Source: Bdellovibrionales bacterium
GTDB taxonomy: Bacteria; Bdellovibrionota; UBA1018
Length of the DNA stretch: 64,000 nt
Reading direction: 5' to 3'
Assembly (NCBI GenBank): GCA_016786465.1
Contig: JAEUWC010000006.1
Coordinates: 19,370-83,369 of the forward strand
The stretch's first letter is position 1. Each line of letters opens with the position of its first letter. A program made the position numbers and the translations under genes. Under the pieces are notes generated by a model. It was given only the letters and a program-made list of their open reading frames with translations, had not been told where the DNA came from and did no database searches. Positions 41,843-51,573 of the stretch are shown piece after piece.

Positions 41843-44737
41843 ATGCTTTTTTATACGCAAATCAAACGTGAATTTACGGCTGCAAGTTGGCGACGCGGAC
41901 AAACTTACTTCCGCGAAGAACGTGTTCGCGACGTCAAGATGGACGGAAATTCAGTGGACGCAAAAGTTCACGGCAGCGAAGAAAACGTCTATCAAACCCA
42001 CATCGTGATGGCTCGCGGAACGATTCAAAATTCCAAGTGTTCGTGCCCGGCCCACCGCGAATACGAAACCCACTGCAAACACGTAGCCGCCGTCGCGATT
42101 TGGATTGTCGAAAAAGGCAGCCTTCTACGCGCTGGAATCATCAGCTTTGAAGACGGCGTCGACGCCAGCGGGGACGAAGTTCAAATCCGAAACGCACAAA
42201 AGGCCGCAAACGATACGCGCCTTAGAAAACTTCTTCTTTCACACCCTGAATTAGCGGCGTCCAGGTTCAGCATTCGACGCGACCTTCGCGCAGGATTCGT
42301 TCAAGGCCGCGACATGATGGGTCGTGCCTTTTCAATTCCCGTGACAATGCAAGAAGCCGGAGCCCTTTTAGAACACGCTCAGACTGAAGATTCTAGCCAA
42401 TCGAATTCAAAAGCGATCGATGGAGAAGCCGTCCTTTTCATCAAAGGAATTTTTCAAGCGAAAGCGCTTTCTGCCCTAAGCGTTGAATCCGCGATCCGCT
42501 ACAAAGATCCCGTCACAAAATCCATGCAGGTCAATACGCTTCAGTACTTGGCCAAACAGCAGGATCCAGGAATTTGGAAAACAACCCACGGCGTGCTTCT
42601 GAAAGTTCCAACCGAAGCCGAACTAAAAGACAACGAAACTAGCTTCATTGCGCGATTGGACACGACCAAAGTCATTTATCAGGGACAACAGGCCCTGGAA
42701 AACCTAGCCAAGTTTCTTCAACACCCGGAAAGGGACCGAATCGTTTTCGATGCGAACGTGAACGTCGAACTTCGCGTGGTTCCGTTGAAACTTTCTTCGA
42801 TGCAAATCGGAGAAAAAGACGAACTGACCAAGGCCCGTGCCTTGACCTTTGAATTTAAAAACGAAGAAGTCACTTTTTCTTCTGAAGAACTTTCGGAATT
42901 AGCCAAGTATGGACGTCTTTCTGCGCAGTACGTGTGGAAGGGCGACAAGATCTATAAGTTTGAAACTTCTTTGACCCGCCTTCACCAGTTCGCTAACCGC
43001 ACGGGTGTTGCCGCCCAAGAAGGTACGGACAAACCGCTTGCGGTTGATGGGTTCGCCACCATTCATGACGATCGCGAACATCCGCTTCACCCGATTGCGG
43101 CCTATCGCTTAAGCCTTGAATTGGGTGTGGACAAATTCGTGGTTGACCCCAGCTGGACCGAATTTCACGAATGGCGAAAAAACTTTGAAAAGAAGCGGCT
43201 GCCCGCGCTTCCAAAAATTGAATACGGGTTCGAACTTCGCGAATACCAAACCAACGGATTGAAGTGGCTATGGAGCCTGCATCACCGAGGCCTGGCGGCA
43301 CTTTTGGCCGATGATATGGGCTTGGGCAAAACCCACCAAGCATTGGCCTATTTAAGCAGCATTTACAGCGTACCAAAAGCCAAGCGCGCGGGCGTACCTT
43401 CTTCGCTGGTCGTCGCGCCAACTTCGGTCATCGCGGCTTGGCTGCAAAAACTGAAGAAATACCCAACCGGTCTGAAGTACCACGTTTATCATGGCGCTGG
43501 CCGCAAGCTGCCTCCGAACGATGTCGACATTGTCCTGACCACCTACGGAATTCTTCACCGCGAACCCGAACTTCGAAATCGCGAATGGCATTCGGTCATG
43601 CTGGATGAAGCGCAAGCGATCAAGAATGCGACGACCATCAGTGCGCGCGCAGCCCGTGCGTTGAAATGCAAGTTCAGAATCGCGATGACTGGTACGCCTG
43701 TTGAAAACCAGGCGACGGATCTTTGGTCGCTAATGGAATTCTTGCTTCCGGGTTATTTGGGTTCGCTCCCGCGCTTCAAACGCCTTTACGGATTCGGACG
43801 CGAACTTCCTTCGGATGTTCAGACCCAGGCGCTTCGTCGCTTGATTTCTCCGTTCCTGCTTCGCCGTTCAAAGTCCCAGGTTTTGAAGGAATTGCCGGAA
43901 AAAACAGAAGAAGTCGTTCAATGCGAAATGACACCTGCACAACGCAAGGCGTACCGCATGATCTTGACCAGCGCCGAAGCCGAAAAAGCACGAAGCAACT
44001 TGGCCGCCGGTGGAAAGGTCGATTACGCAAACGTTCTTTCAGTTCTGACCCGCCTGAAACAGGTTTGCGACCATCCGCGCCTGGCTGATTTGACTAGCGG
44101 AAAAATCCGCAAGATCGACGCGGTCAATCCGTTTGAAAGCGGCAAGTGGGATACGCTGAACGAAATCATAGAAGAAGCGGTCGGTTCGTCGCTGAAAGTT
44201 GTTATTTTCACGCAGTACCTGGGGATGATGGACCTGATTGGCCAATTCTTGAAAACCAAAGATATCGGTTACACCGAACTTCGGGGCGACACCCAAGATC
44301 GTGGTGCGCGCCTAGAAAAATTCGCATCCGATCCGAATTGCAAAGTTTTCATCTGCAGCCTTCTGGCCGGCGGTTTGGGAATCGACCTGACTTCGGCCAG
44401 CGTTTGTATTCATTACGACCGATGGTGGAATCCAGCGAAAGAAAATCAAGCGACCGATCGCTTGCACCGCTTCGGCCAGACCCGCGGCGTTCAGGTTTTC
44501 AAACTTCAAGTTCCAGGCAGCGTCGAAGATCGCATCGCCAGCATCATTCAGTCAAAGACCGAACTTTCAGGCGCGTTGATTGAAGAATCTTCGACCGGAT
44601 TGAAAGTTTTTTCACGCCAAGAACTTCTGCAACTTCTTCAACCGCTGCCCGATCCGGATTTCGACGCGCTTCCTAGCGAAGTCGACGATCTGGAAGAATC
44701 TTCGGTCGAAGGACTTCCAGGTTTCAGCGTCAACTAA
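41843..44737 (+). CDS. SNF2/RapA-family helicase with N-terminal SWIM zinc finger
   Basis: About 964 residues from the ATG at 41843; a GTG at 41822 is in frame. A SWIM finger lies near residues 60-85 (CSCPAHREYETHCKH). A middle SNF2-associated region follows, then the ATPase: motif I ADDMGLGKTHQA, motif Ia VVAPTSVIAAW, DEAQ box MLDEAQAIKN, motif III MTGTPVEN. The helicase C lobe has VIFTQYLGMMD, SLLAGGLGIDLTSAS and the closing DRLHRFGQTRGV. It uses ATP to move along DNA, probably remodelling protein-DNA complexes or RNA polymerase. No methylase or restriction gene is adjacent. ctaA starts seven bases downstream. Confidence 0.92.
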   Translation: MLFYTQIKREFTAASWRRGQTYFREERVRDVKMDGNSVDAKVHGSEENVYQTHIVMARGTIQNSKCSCPAHREYETHCKHVAAVAIWIVEKGSLLRAGIISFEDGVDASGDEVQIRNAQKAANDTRLRKLLLSHPELAASRFSIRRDLRAGFVQGRDMMGRAFSIPVTMQEAGALLEHAQTEDSSQSNSKAIDGEAVLFIKGIFQAKALSALSVESAIRYKDPVTKSMQVNTLQYLAKQQDPGIWKTTHGVLLKVPTEAELKDNETSFIARLDTTKVIYQGQQALENLAKFLQHPERDRIVFDANVNVELRVVPLKLSSMQIGEKDELTKARALTFEFKNEEVTFSSEELSELAKYGRLSAQYVWKGDKIYKFETSLTRLHQFANRTGVAAQEGTDKPLAVDGFATIHDDREHPLHPIAAYRLSLELGVDKFVVDPSWTEFHEWRKNFEKKRLPALPKIEYGFELREYQTNGLKWLWSLHHRGLAALLADDMGLGKTHQALAYLSSIYSVPKAKRAGVPSSLVVAPTSVIAAWLQKLKKYPTGLKYHVYHGAGRKLPPNDVDIVLTTYGILHREPELRNREWHSVMLDEAQAIKNATTISARAARALKCKFRIAMTGTPVENQATDLWSLMEFLLPGYLGSLPRFKRLYGFGRELPSDVQTQALRRLISPFLLRRSKSQVLKELPEKTEEVVQCEMTPAQRKAYRMILTSAEAEKARSNLAAGGKVDYANVLSVLTRLKQVCDHPRLADLTSGKIRKIDAVNPFESGKWDTLNEIIEEAVGSSLKVVIFTQYLGMMDLIGQFLKTKDIGYTELRGDTQDRGARLEKFASDPNCKVFICSLLAGGLGIDLTSASVCIHYDRWWNPAKENQATDRLHRFGQTRGVQVFKLQVPGSVEDRIASIIQSKTELSGALIEESSTGLKVFSRQELLQLLQPLPDPDFDALPSEVDDLEESSVEGLPGFSVN

Positions 44738-44743
44738 TTTAAA

Positions 44744-45637
44744 ATGAAAAAGCTTACTTCTAGTCGTTTGGCATCGCCACTTGCGATCTTCACCTTGGTC
44801 TTCACCCTGCTGGTCATTCTTTGGGGGGCCTATGTTCGCGCAAGCGGGTCTGGTGCGGGCTGCGGGGCTCACTGGCCGCTTTGCAACGGAAACGTCCTTC
44901 CAAAGTCGCCTGGAACCAAAACCTTTGTGGAATTCTTTCACCGGGCGACGTCAGGTCTGGATCTGATTTTGGTTTTTCTCAGCGCCTGGATTACTCGAAG
45001 CGCGAATCCCAAAGGATCGTTGGCCCGTAAGGCGGCAGCAGCATCCGTGTTTTTCATTTTGACCGAAGCCGCCGTTGGGGCTGGCTTGGTCCTTTTACGT
45101 TTGGTTGAAAACGATCAGTCCACGCTTCGCGCTTTTGCACTGGCCATTCACCTGACCAACACTTTCCTTCTTCTTGCAGCGCTTTCGCTTCAAGTTTTTT
45201 GGCAAAGGTCCGACGCAAAGAAAATTCCCTGGCCTGATCGCTTGGGTTGGATTTCTTTGGCCGTCACAACGTTCGTGGGCATCACAGGTGCGATCACTGC
45301 GCTGGGGGATACGCTTTTTCCTGCTACCGAAGCGCACCAGTCGACCCACTTCTTGATCCGACTGCGAATCATTCATCCCATCTTGGCCATTCTAGGTGGA
45401 ACCGCCCTGATTGCAGTCGCTCGAAAACGGATTCTACAAGCCCGCGCAGGTGACGTGACCACCCAAACGGCGATCGCATTGATCGCGGGGGTACTGATCC
45501 AATGGGCCGTGGGATTTGTGAACGTCGCCTTGCTTGCGCCGACTGCCCTTCAAATCATTCACCTTCTTTTGGCCGATTCCCTTTGGATCCTTGCGATAAG
45601 ATTGGCCTTTTTTGGTAAAACTAACGCATTGCGTTAA
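44744..45637 (+). CDS. ctaA: Heme A synthase (CtaA/COX15)
   Basis: 297 residues, eight hydrophobic helices. AYVRASGSGAGCGAHWPLCN has the conserved Cys pair (C40, C47) of the first periplasmic loop; FVEFFHRATSG gives the first heme His (H66); HLTNTF, RIIHP and QIIHLLLAD supply the others. It oxidises heme O to heme A for aa3-type cytochrome oxidase in the inner membrane, implying aerobic respiration. Genes for CtaB and the oxidase are not in the window. It lies seven bases after the helicase stop and may share its transcript. Confidence 0.93.
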   Translation: MKKLTSSRLASPLAIFTLVFTLLVILWGAYVRASGSGAGCGAHWPLCNGNVLPKSPGTKTFVEFFHRATSGLDLILVFLSAWITRSANPKGSLARKAAAASVFFILTEAAVGAGLVLLRLVENDQSTLRAFALAIHLTNTFLLLAALSLQVFWQRSDAKKIPWPDRLGWISLAVTTFVGITGAITALGDTLFPATEAHQSTHFLIRLRIIHPILAILGGTALIAVARKRILQARAGDVTTQTAIALIAGVLIQWAVGFVNVALLAPTALQIIHLLLADSLWILAIRLAFFGKTNALR

Positions 45638-45680
45638 TAACCCGCCTTTGATAACCCTCGGGAATTCTTTGGAGATCCCT

Positions 45681-46103
45681 ATGATGAAATCTTTCTTTGC
45701 TGCCATCGTTTCAGTTGCCGTTTTAGCGCCGGGCATGAGCCACGCCGATGTTTTCGAAACCTTTAAGTGCGAAAGCACCGATCTTTTAACGGATACCGCC
45801 CCTTTCGGAACGGGTCGCACAGCGGTCTATGTCGAAGTGATCAGTAAGGCGACGCCCGCCGGGATGGAATCCACCGCTGGGGCTTATACGGTGGATTTGT
45901 CCAGACCTAGCGATCGCCGCTACTTCGGGACGATGGACGACTTGACCCCGATGCTATCTTCAGAACTTTATCGCCCATCACAAGCGGTTCAGGATCACAC
46001 GGAATTCAATAGAACCGGATCGATCGGAATCTTGACGACGGCTACGCTTTCGATCAACGGATGGTACGAAAACATTAAGTCTTACCTTTGCCGCAAACAA
46101 TGA
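45681..46103 (+). CDS. Small exported hypothetical protein
   Basis: 140 residues from the ATG at 45681, supported by GGAG six bases upstream. The signal peptide ends MSHA. The mature domain of about 120 residues has Cys near both ends (ETFKCEST, SYLCRKQ), which could pair, and beta-strand-like segments. I recognise no family. The stop overlaps the YgiQ-like start as ATGA, so it is expressed with that gene, although a functional link is not obvious. Confidence 0.65.
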   Translation: MMKSFFAAIVSVAVLAPGMSHADVFETFKCESTDLLTDTAPFGTGRTAVYVEVISKATPAGMESTAGAYTVDLSRPSDRRYFGTMDDLTPMLSSELYRPSQAVQDHTEFNRTGSIGILTTATLSINGWYENIKSYLCRKQ

Positions 46104-48151
46104 ACGCAAAACCCGGATCACCCATCACTAACGAAATCGTCTACCGCGAAGCCTGCAAAAGGTTTTTGCCGACGACTCGTCAGGAAATGAAATGGAAGAA
46201 CTACGACGAACTGGATGTTCTTCTGATCAACGGTGACGCATACGTCGACCATCCGACCTTTGGCATCGCCTGCCTGGGTCGCTGGCTTGAAAGAATGGGT
46301 CTTCGCGTTGGGATCATTTCACAACCCCACTGGACGACGGTTGAAGACGTTCAGCGCATGGGCCGTCCAAGGCTTTTCGTCGGCGTTTCTTCTGGAACCG
46401 TCGACAGCATGATCAACAATTACACGGCCAACAAAAAGCGCCGTTCGGACGATATGTATTCCGAAGGCGGCCGCGGAAAACGTCGCCCGGACTACGCCAG
46501 CATCGTTTACTGTGAACTAGCGAAAAAAGCTTTTCCGGAAACTCCGGTCGTGGTCGGCGGCGTTGAAGTCAGCTTGCGTCGATTGGCTCACTACGACTAC
46601 TGGCAGAATCGCGTTCGACCTTCGATCCTGACTGAACTTGCGGCAGAATTTCTGGTGTTTGGGATGGGAGAGCGCTCGACCAGCATCATGGTCGAAGAAT
46701 TCAGAAAAGCGGAAGCTGCCGTCGGGGGTCCCTTAAGCTTAAGCCAACCCGAAACCCAAGCTGCAATCGCGAACATCAAAAAGAACCGCGGAATCGCCTT
46801 TGTTGCGTCGAAAGAAGAAGCGCGGACCTTGGAAGGCCGCCTAACGATTCCTTCTTACGAAGAAGTTCGCGACGATAAGAAAAAATTCGCAAAAGCCGCC
46901 TATTTCATCGAATACGAAGCCAGTCCCTATAACGGCCGCCGCCTGATTCAGTACCATGGCAGCAAAGCGGTCGTGATCAACCCACCCGCGCTTCCCCTGG
47001 ACACTGAAGAACTGGATTCCATTTACGAACTTCCATTCACCAAAGAACAGCACCCCAGTTACAAAGAACGCATCCCTGCGGCTGACATGATCCGATTCAG
47101 CGTTGCGTCGACCCGCGGATGCTTTGGCGGGTGCAGCTTTTGCGCGATCACCTTGCACCAAGGTCGAATCGTTCAGTCGCGAAGCGAAGAAAGCATCTTG
47201 AACGAAGTTGCAAAGTTGCCAACTGTTCCAGGATTCAAAGGCATCGTCAGCGATATCGGTGGGCCCACCGCGAACATGTACACGCTTCGTTGCAAAAGCA
47301 AAGAAATCCAAAGTCAGTGCCGCAAGCTTTCTTGCGTTCACCCGCGCGTTTGCCCGCACCTTCATACCGATCACACGCCACAGGTCAAAATGCTTGAAAA
47401 GGCCCGCAAGCTTCCGGGGATTCGAAAGATCCACATCGCTTCAGGCCTTCGATATGACCTGGCTTTTGCCGATCAGAAATCGGGCAAGCAGTATCTGAAG
47501 GACTTGATCGGTCACCACGTTGGCGGACACCTGAAAGTCGCGCCTGAACACATGGATGACGAAGTACTGCATCTGATGAAAAAACCTGGTCTGAAAAATT
47601 TCGACCAGTTCGTCAGCTACTTCAAAGAAGTTTCCGATGAAGTCGGCAAAGAACAATACGTAGTTCCGTACTTCATCAGCGGATTCCCCGGCACCACGCA
47701 CGACAAAATGGAAAAGGTCTACGACTACCTTCGAGAAAAAGGATGGAACCTGCAGCAGGTACAGGCTTTCATTCCAACGCCGATGACCCTGGCCACGGCG
47801 ATGTACTGGACCGGCATCGACCCGATGTCGAAAAAGCCCCTATTCGTTGCGAAGAACTGGGATGACCGAAAAATCCAGCAAGCGCTTCTTCAGCCGCACA
47901 AGCCCGAACACCGCGAAGTCTTGATGAAGTACCGTCAGGCGCTGGCTAAGCAAAAGTACGCTAAGCCCGGATCAATCGGTGTCGGCGCAGCAGCCGTGGG
48001 TGATCAAAAAGGAAAAGGCCCTTCGGAAGCCCACACGGCTTCAGCGAAAGGCCCATCCCTGAAAAAATCATCCAGAACCATCGCGGGAAGATCCATCGTC
48101 AATCCTCCGCCCCACAAAATGGGCAAGAAGCTGCTTTTGGATTCCCGCTAA
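46100..48151 (+). CDS. YgiQ-family radical SAM protein
   Basis: 683 residues from the ATG at 46100 (ATGA overlap; the TTG at 46088 is rejected). The radical SAM cluster motif CxxxCxxC is at C341, C345, C348 in STRGCFGGCSFCAITLHQGR. The family N terminus (FLPTTRQEMKWKNYDELDV) and GGVEVSLRRLAHYDYWQNRV are very typical of YgiQ/UPF0313, as is CPHLHTDHTPQ after the core. The C-terminal 60 residues are a Lys/Pro/Ser-rich tail (KKSSRTIAGRSIVNPPPHKM). The reaction is not known for the family. It ends in a GGTGCC-type palindrome. Confidence 0.92.
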   Translation: MNAKPGSPITNEIVYREACKRFLPTTRQEMKWKNYDELDVLLINGDAYVDHPTFGIACLGRWLERMGLRVGIISQPHWTTVEDVQRMGRPRLFVGVSSGTVDSMINNYTANKKRRSDDMYSEGGRGKRRPDYASIVYCELAKKAFPETPVVVGGVEVSLRRLAHYDYWQNRVRPSILTELAAEFLVFGMGERSTSIMVEEFRKAEAAVGGPLSLSQPETQAAIANIKKNRGIAFVASKEEARTLEGRLTIPSYEEVRDDKKKFAKAAYFIEYEASPYNGRRLIQYHGSKAVVINPPALPLDTEELDSIYELPFTKEQHPSYKERIPAADMIRFSVASTRGCFGGCSFCAITLHQGRIVQSRSEESILNEVAKLPTVPGFKGIVSDIGGPTANMYTLRCKSKEIQSQCRKLSCVHPRVCPHLHTDHTPQVKMLEKARKLPGIRKIHIASGLRYDLAFADQKSGKQYLKDLIGHHVGGHLKVAPEHMDDEVLHLMKKPGLKNFDQFVSYFKEVSDEVGKEQYVVPYFISGFPGTTHDKMEKVYDYLREKGWNLQQVQAFIPTPMTLATAMYWTGIDPMSKKPLFVAKNWDDRKIQQALLQPHKPEHREVLMKYRQALAKQKYAKPGSIGVGAAAVGDQKGKGPSEAHTASAKGPSLKKSSRTIAGRSIVNPPPHKMGKKLLLDSR

Positions 48152-48168
48152 AGGTGCCTGCTCCTTTT
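48150..48168. terminator. GGTGCC-family palindrome after the YgiQ-like gene
   Basis: AAAGGTGCCTGCTCCTTTT overlaps the TAA at 48149-48151. It is an imperfect version of the palindrome at 9216-9232 and shares CTAAAGGTGCCTGCT with the copy at 51018. It lies between convergent genes, consistent with a terminator or 3' stability element. Confidence 0.45.
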
Positions 48169-48189
48169 GGCGCAGTCGCATCAAAAGTT

Positions 48190-50370
48190 TCAGATCACGA
48201 TTCCGGCGCAACCCAATTCTGGGTCGGTGAAAACGCCCCAAGGCTTGGCTTGCTTCAAAATGTAATCGCGAAGTTCGATCAAATTGTCAGCGGCCACGCG
48301 GCGGTCCGCCTGGCTTGCTTTTAATGAAATCAGATCTTCGATTGCAGGATCACATACCGCACGACGTAGTCTGCGAGCTACGAAAGCCTTAACCCCGTCC
48401 ACGGCCTTCGGGCGACCCGAAGCCTTGAAGAAGTTCGTCCATTCCGTCGAAGACGAAGTCGTGGCAGCGTAAGCAATCATGCCGTTAATCATCGGGGCCA
48501 GTCGTGCTTCCAGTTCCTTGACGGTCCAGATCGGTGCACCGGGAACCGTCGAACCGATCAAAAGACCGACTGCGCGATTCAAGCGACGTTCGTGATCACC
48601 GAAAGGATCGTTGGTTGCATCCCCGCTGGAACACTCGGCGCTTTTGTTCGCGAAGTCTTTTGCATTAGGTTGCTGGTCATCGGTGCAGAAGCGATCCAAG
48701 TAGGCGGGCTTCTGACCCAGGTAACCGTATTGAAGCGCCATCAAATCGTAACCGTCGCTGACGCGGTTTTGATGGCGATAGCCGCGTGACAGATATTCCA
48801 TAACGGACCAGGAAGCCTGCCCTTCAAGCGGTGCAACGCCTGGTCCCTGTCCTGCACCCAAATTTCCGCGGAAATTGTGGCGAAGACCAATGTTGTGCCC
48901 CAATTCGTGAGCGACCATTTCACGGAAATAACCGTACATATACGAGTCGTAGTCAAAGCCTGCTGGGATTTCTTCAAAATCCTTTGCGGGTGCTTCTAAC
49001 GGGTCAGAAACTTCATCCAGTTGCGAATGAACGCGAAGACTGTGCCCGGAAAAGCTTGCGCCCAGAATCTTGCCACGGGCCGCTTTCTTGGCTTCGTGCT
49101 GAACCACGAAATCGTGAATCAGCTGTTCTGCTTCCTGCGTCTTTCCCACCGCTTCCAAAACAGCGGCCTGCGTCTTCACGCCAAACCAAGTCGTGTAAAG
49201 ATCCACAATAGTTGGGCCTTGAATCAAGGTGTTCGCAGACAGCATTTGTCCGGTGAACTGGTTGCCCACCGAAGGACCCAAGCCGCCATACGACGCTTGA
49301 TTGACTAAGTCCCATTCCAAAACATTGTAGCGAATGTCGCCAGTCACGATCGTGCTGTAGCGAGGGTCCGTCTTGTCTAGGAATTCGTATTCAAGGAATT
49401 CTCCGCCCAAGTCTTTACGAAAATGATCGTTCCAATCTTCAAACGCGTCGAAAAATGCTTTGCGGTATTCCTGCGGAACGTCCTTGATGAAGTACTTAAT
49501 CGCGGCTTTTGTTCCAGATTTCGTCAGCGAAAACCGCGTGATTTTTGGGTCAGCCGAACGCGCCGTCATGAAGTATCCCACGCCAGCTGTAGCCGGACGC
49601 GATACAAACGCGGAACTGAAAGCCGAATTCAAACGCAAGTACCAACGGGTCGTCATCGTGAACAAAGTCGGAACCGATGGGTCTGCAGGATCTTTTCCGG
49701 CTTCAATGATTTCGTTTTCGATGTCGAAAACCAATGTTGAAAAATCGTAGTCAGCCAAGACCACTTTTGAACTTCTGGATAAAAATCCTTCTTGGTTCAG
49801 TCCGGACATGACCGTGAAGTCAAATTTGGAACCCAAGCTCGAAACATCCAAGACGGCTTCTTGTGCTGATTGGCTAAGTACAGGAATCGTGAACAAGACC
49901 TGAGTCGGGGAAGTTTCCGTGCACTGACTTTCGCAGCCGTAAAGTTCGACAATCGACGCGCCCGTTGGGTCTTTCGTCAATTTTCCTCGAACGTGAAATG
50001 GGGGCAGGTCGGCTAGCTTCAAATTTCCGAAGTCTTCAGTCTGGTGATCCGAAATCTTCGTCACCACGCCACCCAAAACCATGTTCTCAGAAATCAACTG
50101 CAGCGGCATTCCAATGGCCAGACCCGCTGCCGTGGTCAAATTAGGTCCGTTTACCCCTTGGATTTGGTTCAAGACCGAATCCAAATCGACAATTCGAACC
50201 TTCATTTCAGCTGGGCCCTCGGCGCCAATCACTCGATCTACAGTCTGACCATTTTGGTAGACAATTGGCTGCGAAGGTTTCGATCCATTCGCCGAATTCG
50301 GACCGTCTGAACAAGCTGCTAAAATAAAAAGGAAAGTGAAAGACAAGCGGCCAAGAGAGGAAAAAGTCAT
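48190..50370 (-). CDS. Exported lipoprotein zinc metalloprotease
   Basis: 726 residues. The lipobox FILAACSDG puts the lipidated Cys at residue 20. The metzincin motif HELGHNIGLRH begins at H488 (E489, H492, H498 the zinc set), and the Met-turn SWSVMEYLSRG follows about 30 residues later. The arrangement resembles large bacterial zinc-dependent metalloproteases of the DUF5117/DUF4953 kind. It is anchored in a membrane, probably facing outward, and would degrade peptides or prey proteins (inference). It has no partner on its strand and is divergent from the small exported protein at 50548. Confidence 0.85.
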   Translation of the reverse strand: MTFSSLGRLSFTFLFILAACSDGPNSANGSKPSQPIVYQNGQTVDRVIGAEGPAEMKVRIVDLDSVLNQIQGVNGPNLTTAAGLAIGMPLQLISENMVLGGVVTKISDHQTEDFGNLKLADLPPFHVRGKLTKDPTGASIVELYGCESQCTETSPTQVLFTIPVLSQSAQEAVLDVSSLGSKFDFTVMSGLNQEGFLSRSSKVVLADYDFSTLVFDIENEIIEAGKDPADPSVPTLFTMTTRWYLRLNSAFSSAFVSRPATAGVGYFMTARSADPKITRFSLTKSGTKAAIKYFIKDVPQEYRKAFFDAFEDWNDHFRKDLGGEFLEYEFLDKTDPRYSTIVTGDIRYNVLEWDLVNQASYGGLGPSVGNQFTGQMLSANTLIQGPTIVDLYTTWFGVKTQAAVLEAVGKTQEAEQLIHDFVVQHEAKKAARGKILGASFSGHSLRVHSQLDEVSDPLEAPAKDFEEIPAGFDYDSYMYGYFREMVAHELGHNIGLRHNFRGNLGAGQGPGVAPLEGQASWSVMEYLSRGYRHQNRVSDGYDLMALQYGYLGQKPAYLDRFCTDDQQPNAKDFANKSAECSSGDATNDPFGDHERRLNRAVGLLIGSTVPGAPIWTVKELEARLAPMINGMIAYAATTSSSTEWTNFFKASGRPKAVDGVKAFVARRLRRAVCDPAIEDLISLKASQADRRVAADNLIELRDYILKQAKPWGVFTDPELGCAGIVI

Positions 50371-50475
50371 ACCCTAAGGTCTCCAGTGTGAAGAAGTTGG
50401 CCCGCCAAAGCCGTTTCCGGTCCCTTCGAATTCCACCAGTTCTGAAAAAATGTCAACTTGGCATCCGTGCCCGAG

Positions 50476-50505
50476 TTGACAGACAGGTCATTGATGCAAT
50501 ATGCC
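50476..50505 (+). promoter_or_regulatory. Strong sigma70-like promoter for the small exported protein
   Basis: A perfect -35 TTGACA (50476-50481), an 18-base spacer and TATGCC (50500-50505) precede the ATG at 50548 by about 36 transcribed bases, with GGGGA as the ribosome site. The gene is closed by a strong terminator (51070-51104), so it is a one-gene unit, likely highly expressed. Confidence 0.55.
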
Positions 50506-50547
50506 ATAGCCAAACAAACAATCCTTTTACGGAATGGGGACAATCAG

Positions 50548-51021
50548 ATGAAGAAACTATTTTTGATCGCACTTATGGGAATCATGGCCGGATCGTCCGC
50601 ATTCGCGGCGAAAGTCGGCGACAGCGCTACTTACGCCATCACCGGCTACCAGGGCCTGGACGGCGTTGTGAACACCGTCACCGCGATCGACGCTACCACG
50701 GGCGACTACACCGTTGATTCGACCTACCTCCTGACCGGCGGCCAGACTCAGAAAGAAACCGGCACCGTTCCAGCATCGGCCATCATCTTGGACGACAACC
50801 TTCTTTCGCAAATCGCTGCTCTTTGCGGCGCTGCAGGCGGAACGGTTGAACAGATCACCGTCAAAGCAGGAACCTTCGACACCTGCAAATTGGAAAACGC
50901 AGACATCAACGGCTACACCTGGTTGGGTGACGTTTCATTCGGCATCGTGAAGTCAGAAGGAACGGACACGAACTCGGGCGCTGCTTTCACGATGGAACTG
51001 ACTTCGTTCGTTCGCAACTAA
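50548..51021 (+). CDS. Small exported protein, probably highly expressed
   Basis: 157 residues from the ATG at 50548. The signal peptide ends SSAFA. The mature domain is beta-rich (KVGDSATYAITGYQGLDG, DYTVDSTYLLTGG) with two Cys (ALCGAAGG and FDTCKLEN) that may pair. The phrase VKAGTFDTCKLEN resembles secreted proteins of predatory Deltaproteobacteria-type genomes, but no function is known to me. It stands alone between a consensus-like promoter and a strong terminator. Codons are more G+C-biased at third positions than neighbours, in line with high expression. Confidence 0.72.
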   Translation: MKKLFLIALMGIMAGSSAFAAKVGDSATYAITGYQGLDGVVNTVTAIDATTGDYTVDSTYLLTGGQTQKETGTVPASAIILDDNLLSQIAALCGAAGGTVEQITVKAGTFDTCKLENADINGYTWLGDVSFGIVKSEGTDTNSGAAFTMELTSFVRN

Positions 51022-51039
51022 AGGTGCCTGCTACTTTTT
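51020..51039. terminator. GGTGCC-family palindrome after the small exported protein
   Basis: AAAGGTGCCTGCTACTTTTT overlaps the TAA at 51019-51021 and has a U-run, so it can act as a first terminator ahead of the strong one at 51070. It is the third member of the family seen at 9216 and 48150. Confidence 0.45.
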
Positions 51040-51069
51040 AAGTCCGAATACTGGACGCGAAATTCTTAG

Positions 51070-51104
51070 AACGCCGGACCCGTTGGGTTCGGCGTTTTTT
51101 TTTT
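51070..51104. terminator. Strong intrinsic terminator
   Basis: AACGCCGGACCC (51070-51081), GTTG, then GGTTCGGCGTT form a G+C-rich stem followed by ten T residues (51095-51104). It lies between the convergent exported-protein gene and the receiver gene stop at 51107. The A-rich left side is short, so it works mainly for the plus strand. Confidence 0.85.
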
Positions 51105-51106
51105 GA

Positions 51107-51484
51107 TCAGGCAGCTACGCTTGCAGGACCCGCCAGGCGCTTACGAAGAATTTCTTTTATTTTGCCGAAGTCAGCAGGCTTTTCGATCACGTCGACGACT
51201 CCGAAAACCTGAAGCTGTTTGGTGATCGTCTTGTCAATGCGGCCACTGAACACGATGATCGGGACTGGATGCGCAATCGATTGCAGGTAGCGAATCAGAT
51301 CAATTCCGGTCAGTTTAGGCATATTCAAGTCCGTGATCAAAAGATCCGCTCGCTGAAACATCAAGGTCTCAAGTGCCTTTTCACCATCGCCCACCTGAGA
51401 AAACTTCCAGGTTGGGTCGGCCAACGCTGACATCAGAAGTTCCCGAATCTCCTGCTCGTCGTCCGCAATTAGAATCGTTTTCAT
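51107..51484 (-). CDS. Stand-alone response regulator receiver (CheY-like)
   Basis: 125 residues, receiver only. ILIADDEQE holds the acidic pair, D53 in LLITDLNMP is the phospho-acceptor, IVFSGR gives the Ser switch and VIEKP the conserved Lys. No output domain or adjacent kinase is present. It resembles the receiver at 31753 in architecture but not closely in sequence. It is divergent from the hemolysin III-like gene and separated by about 90 bases. Confidence 0.88.
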   Translation of the reverse strand: MKTILIADDEQEIRELLMSALADPTWKFSQVGDGEKALETLMFQRADLLITDLNMPKLTGIDLIRYLQSIAHPVPIIVFSGRIDKTITKQLQVFGVVDVIEKPADFGKIKEILRKRLAGPASVAA

Positions 51485-51573
51485 ATCCTAATTATGACAC
51501 AACCAGTCATTTCAACAAGTTAAGCGATTGTTTCGCTATTCAAAACGGTCTGAAACAGCGTACATCCAAGCCT

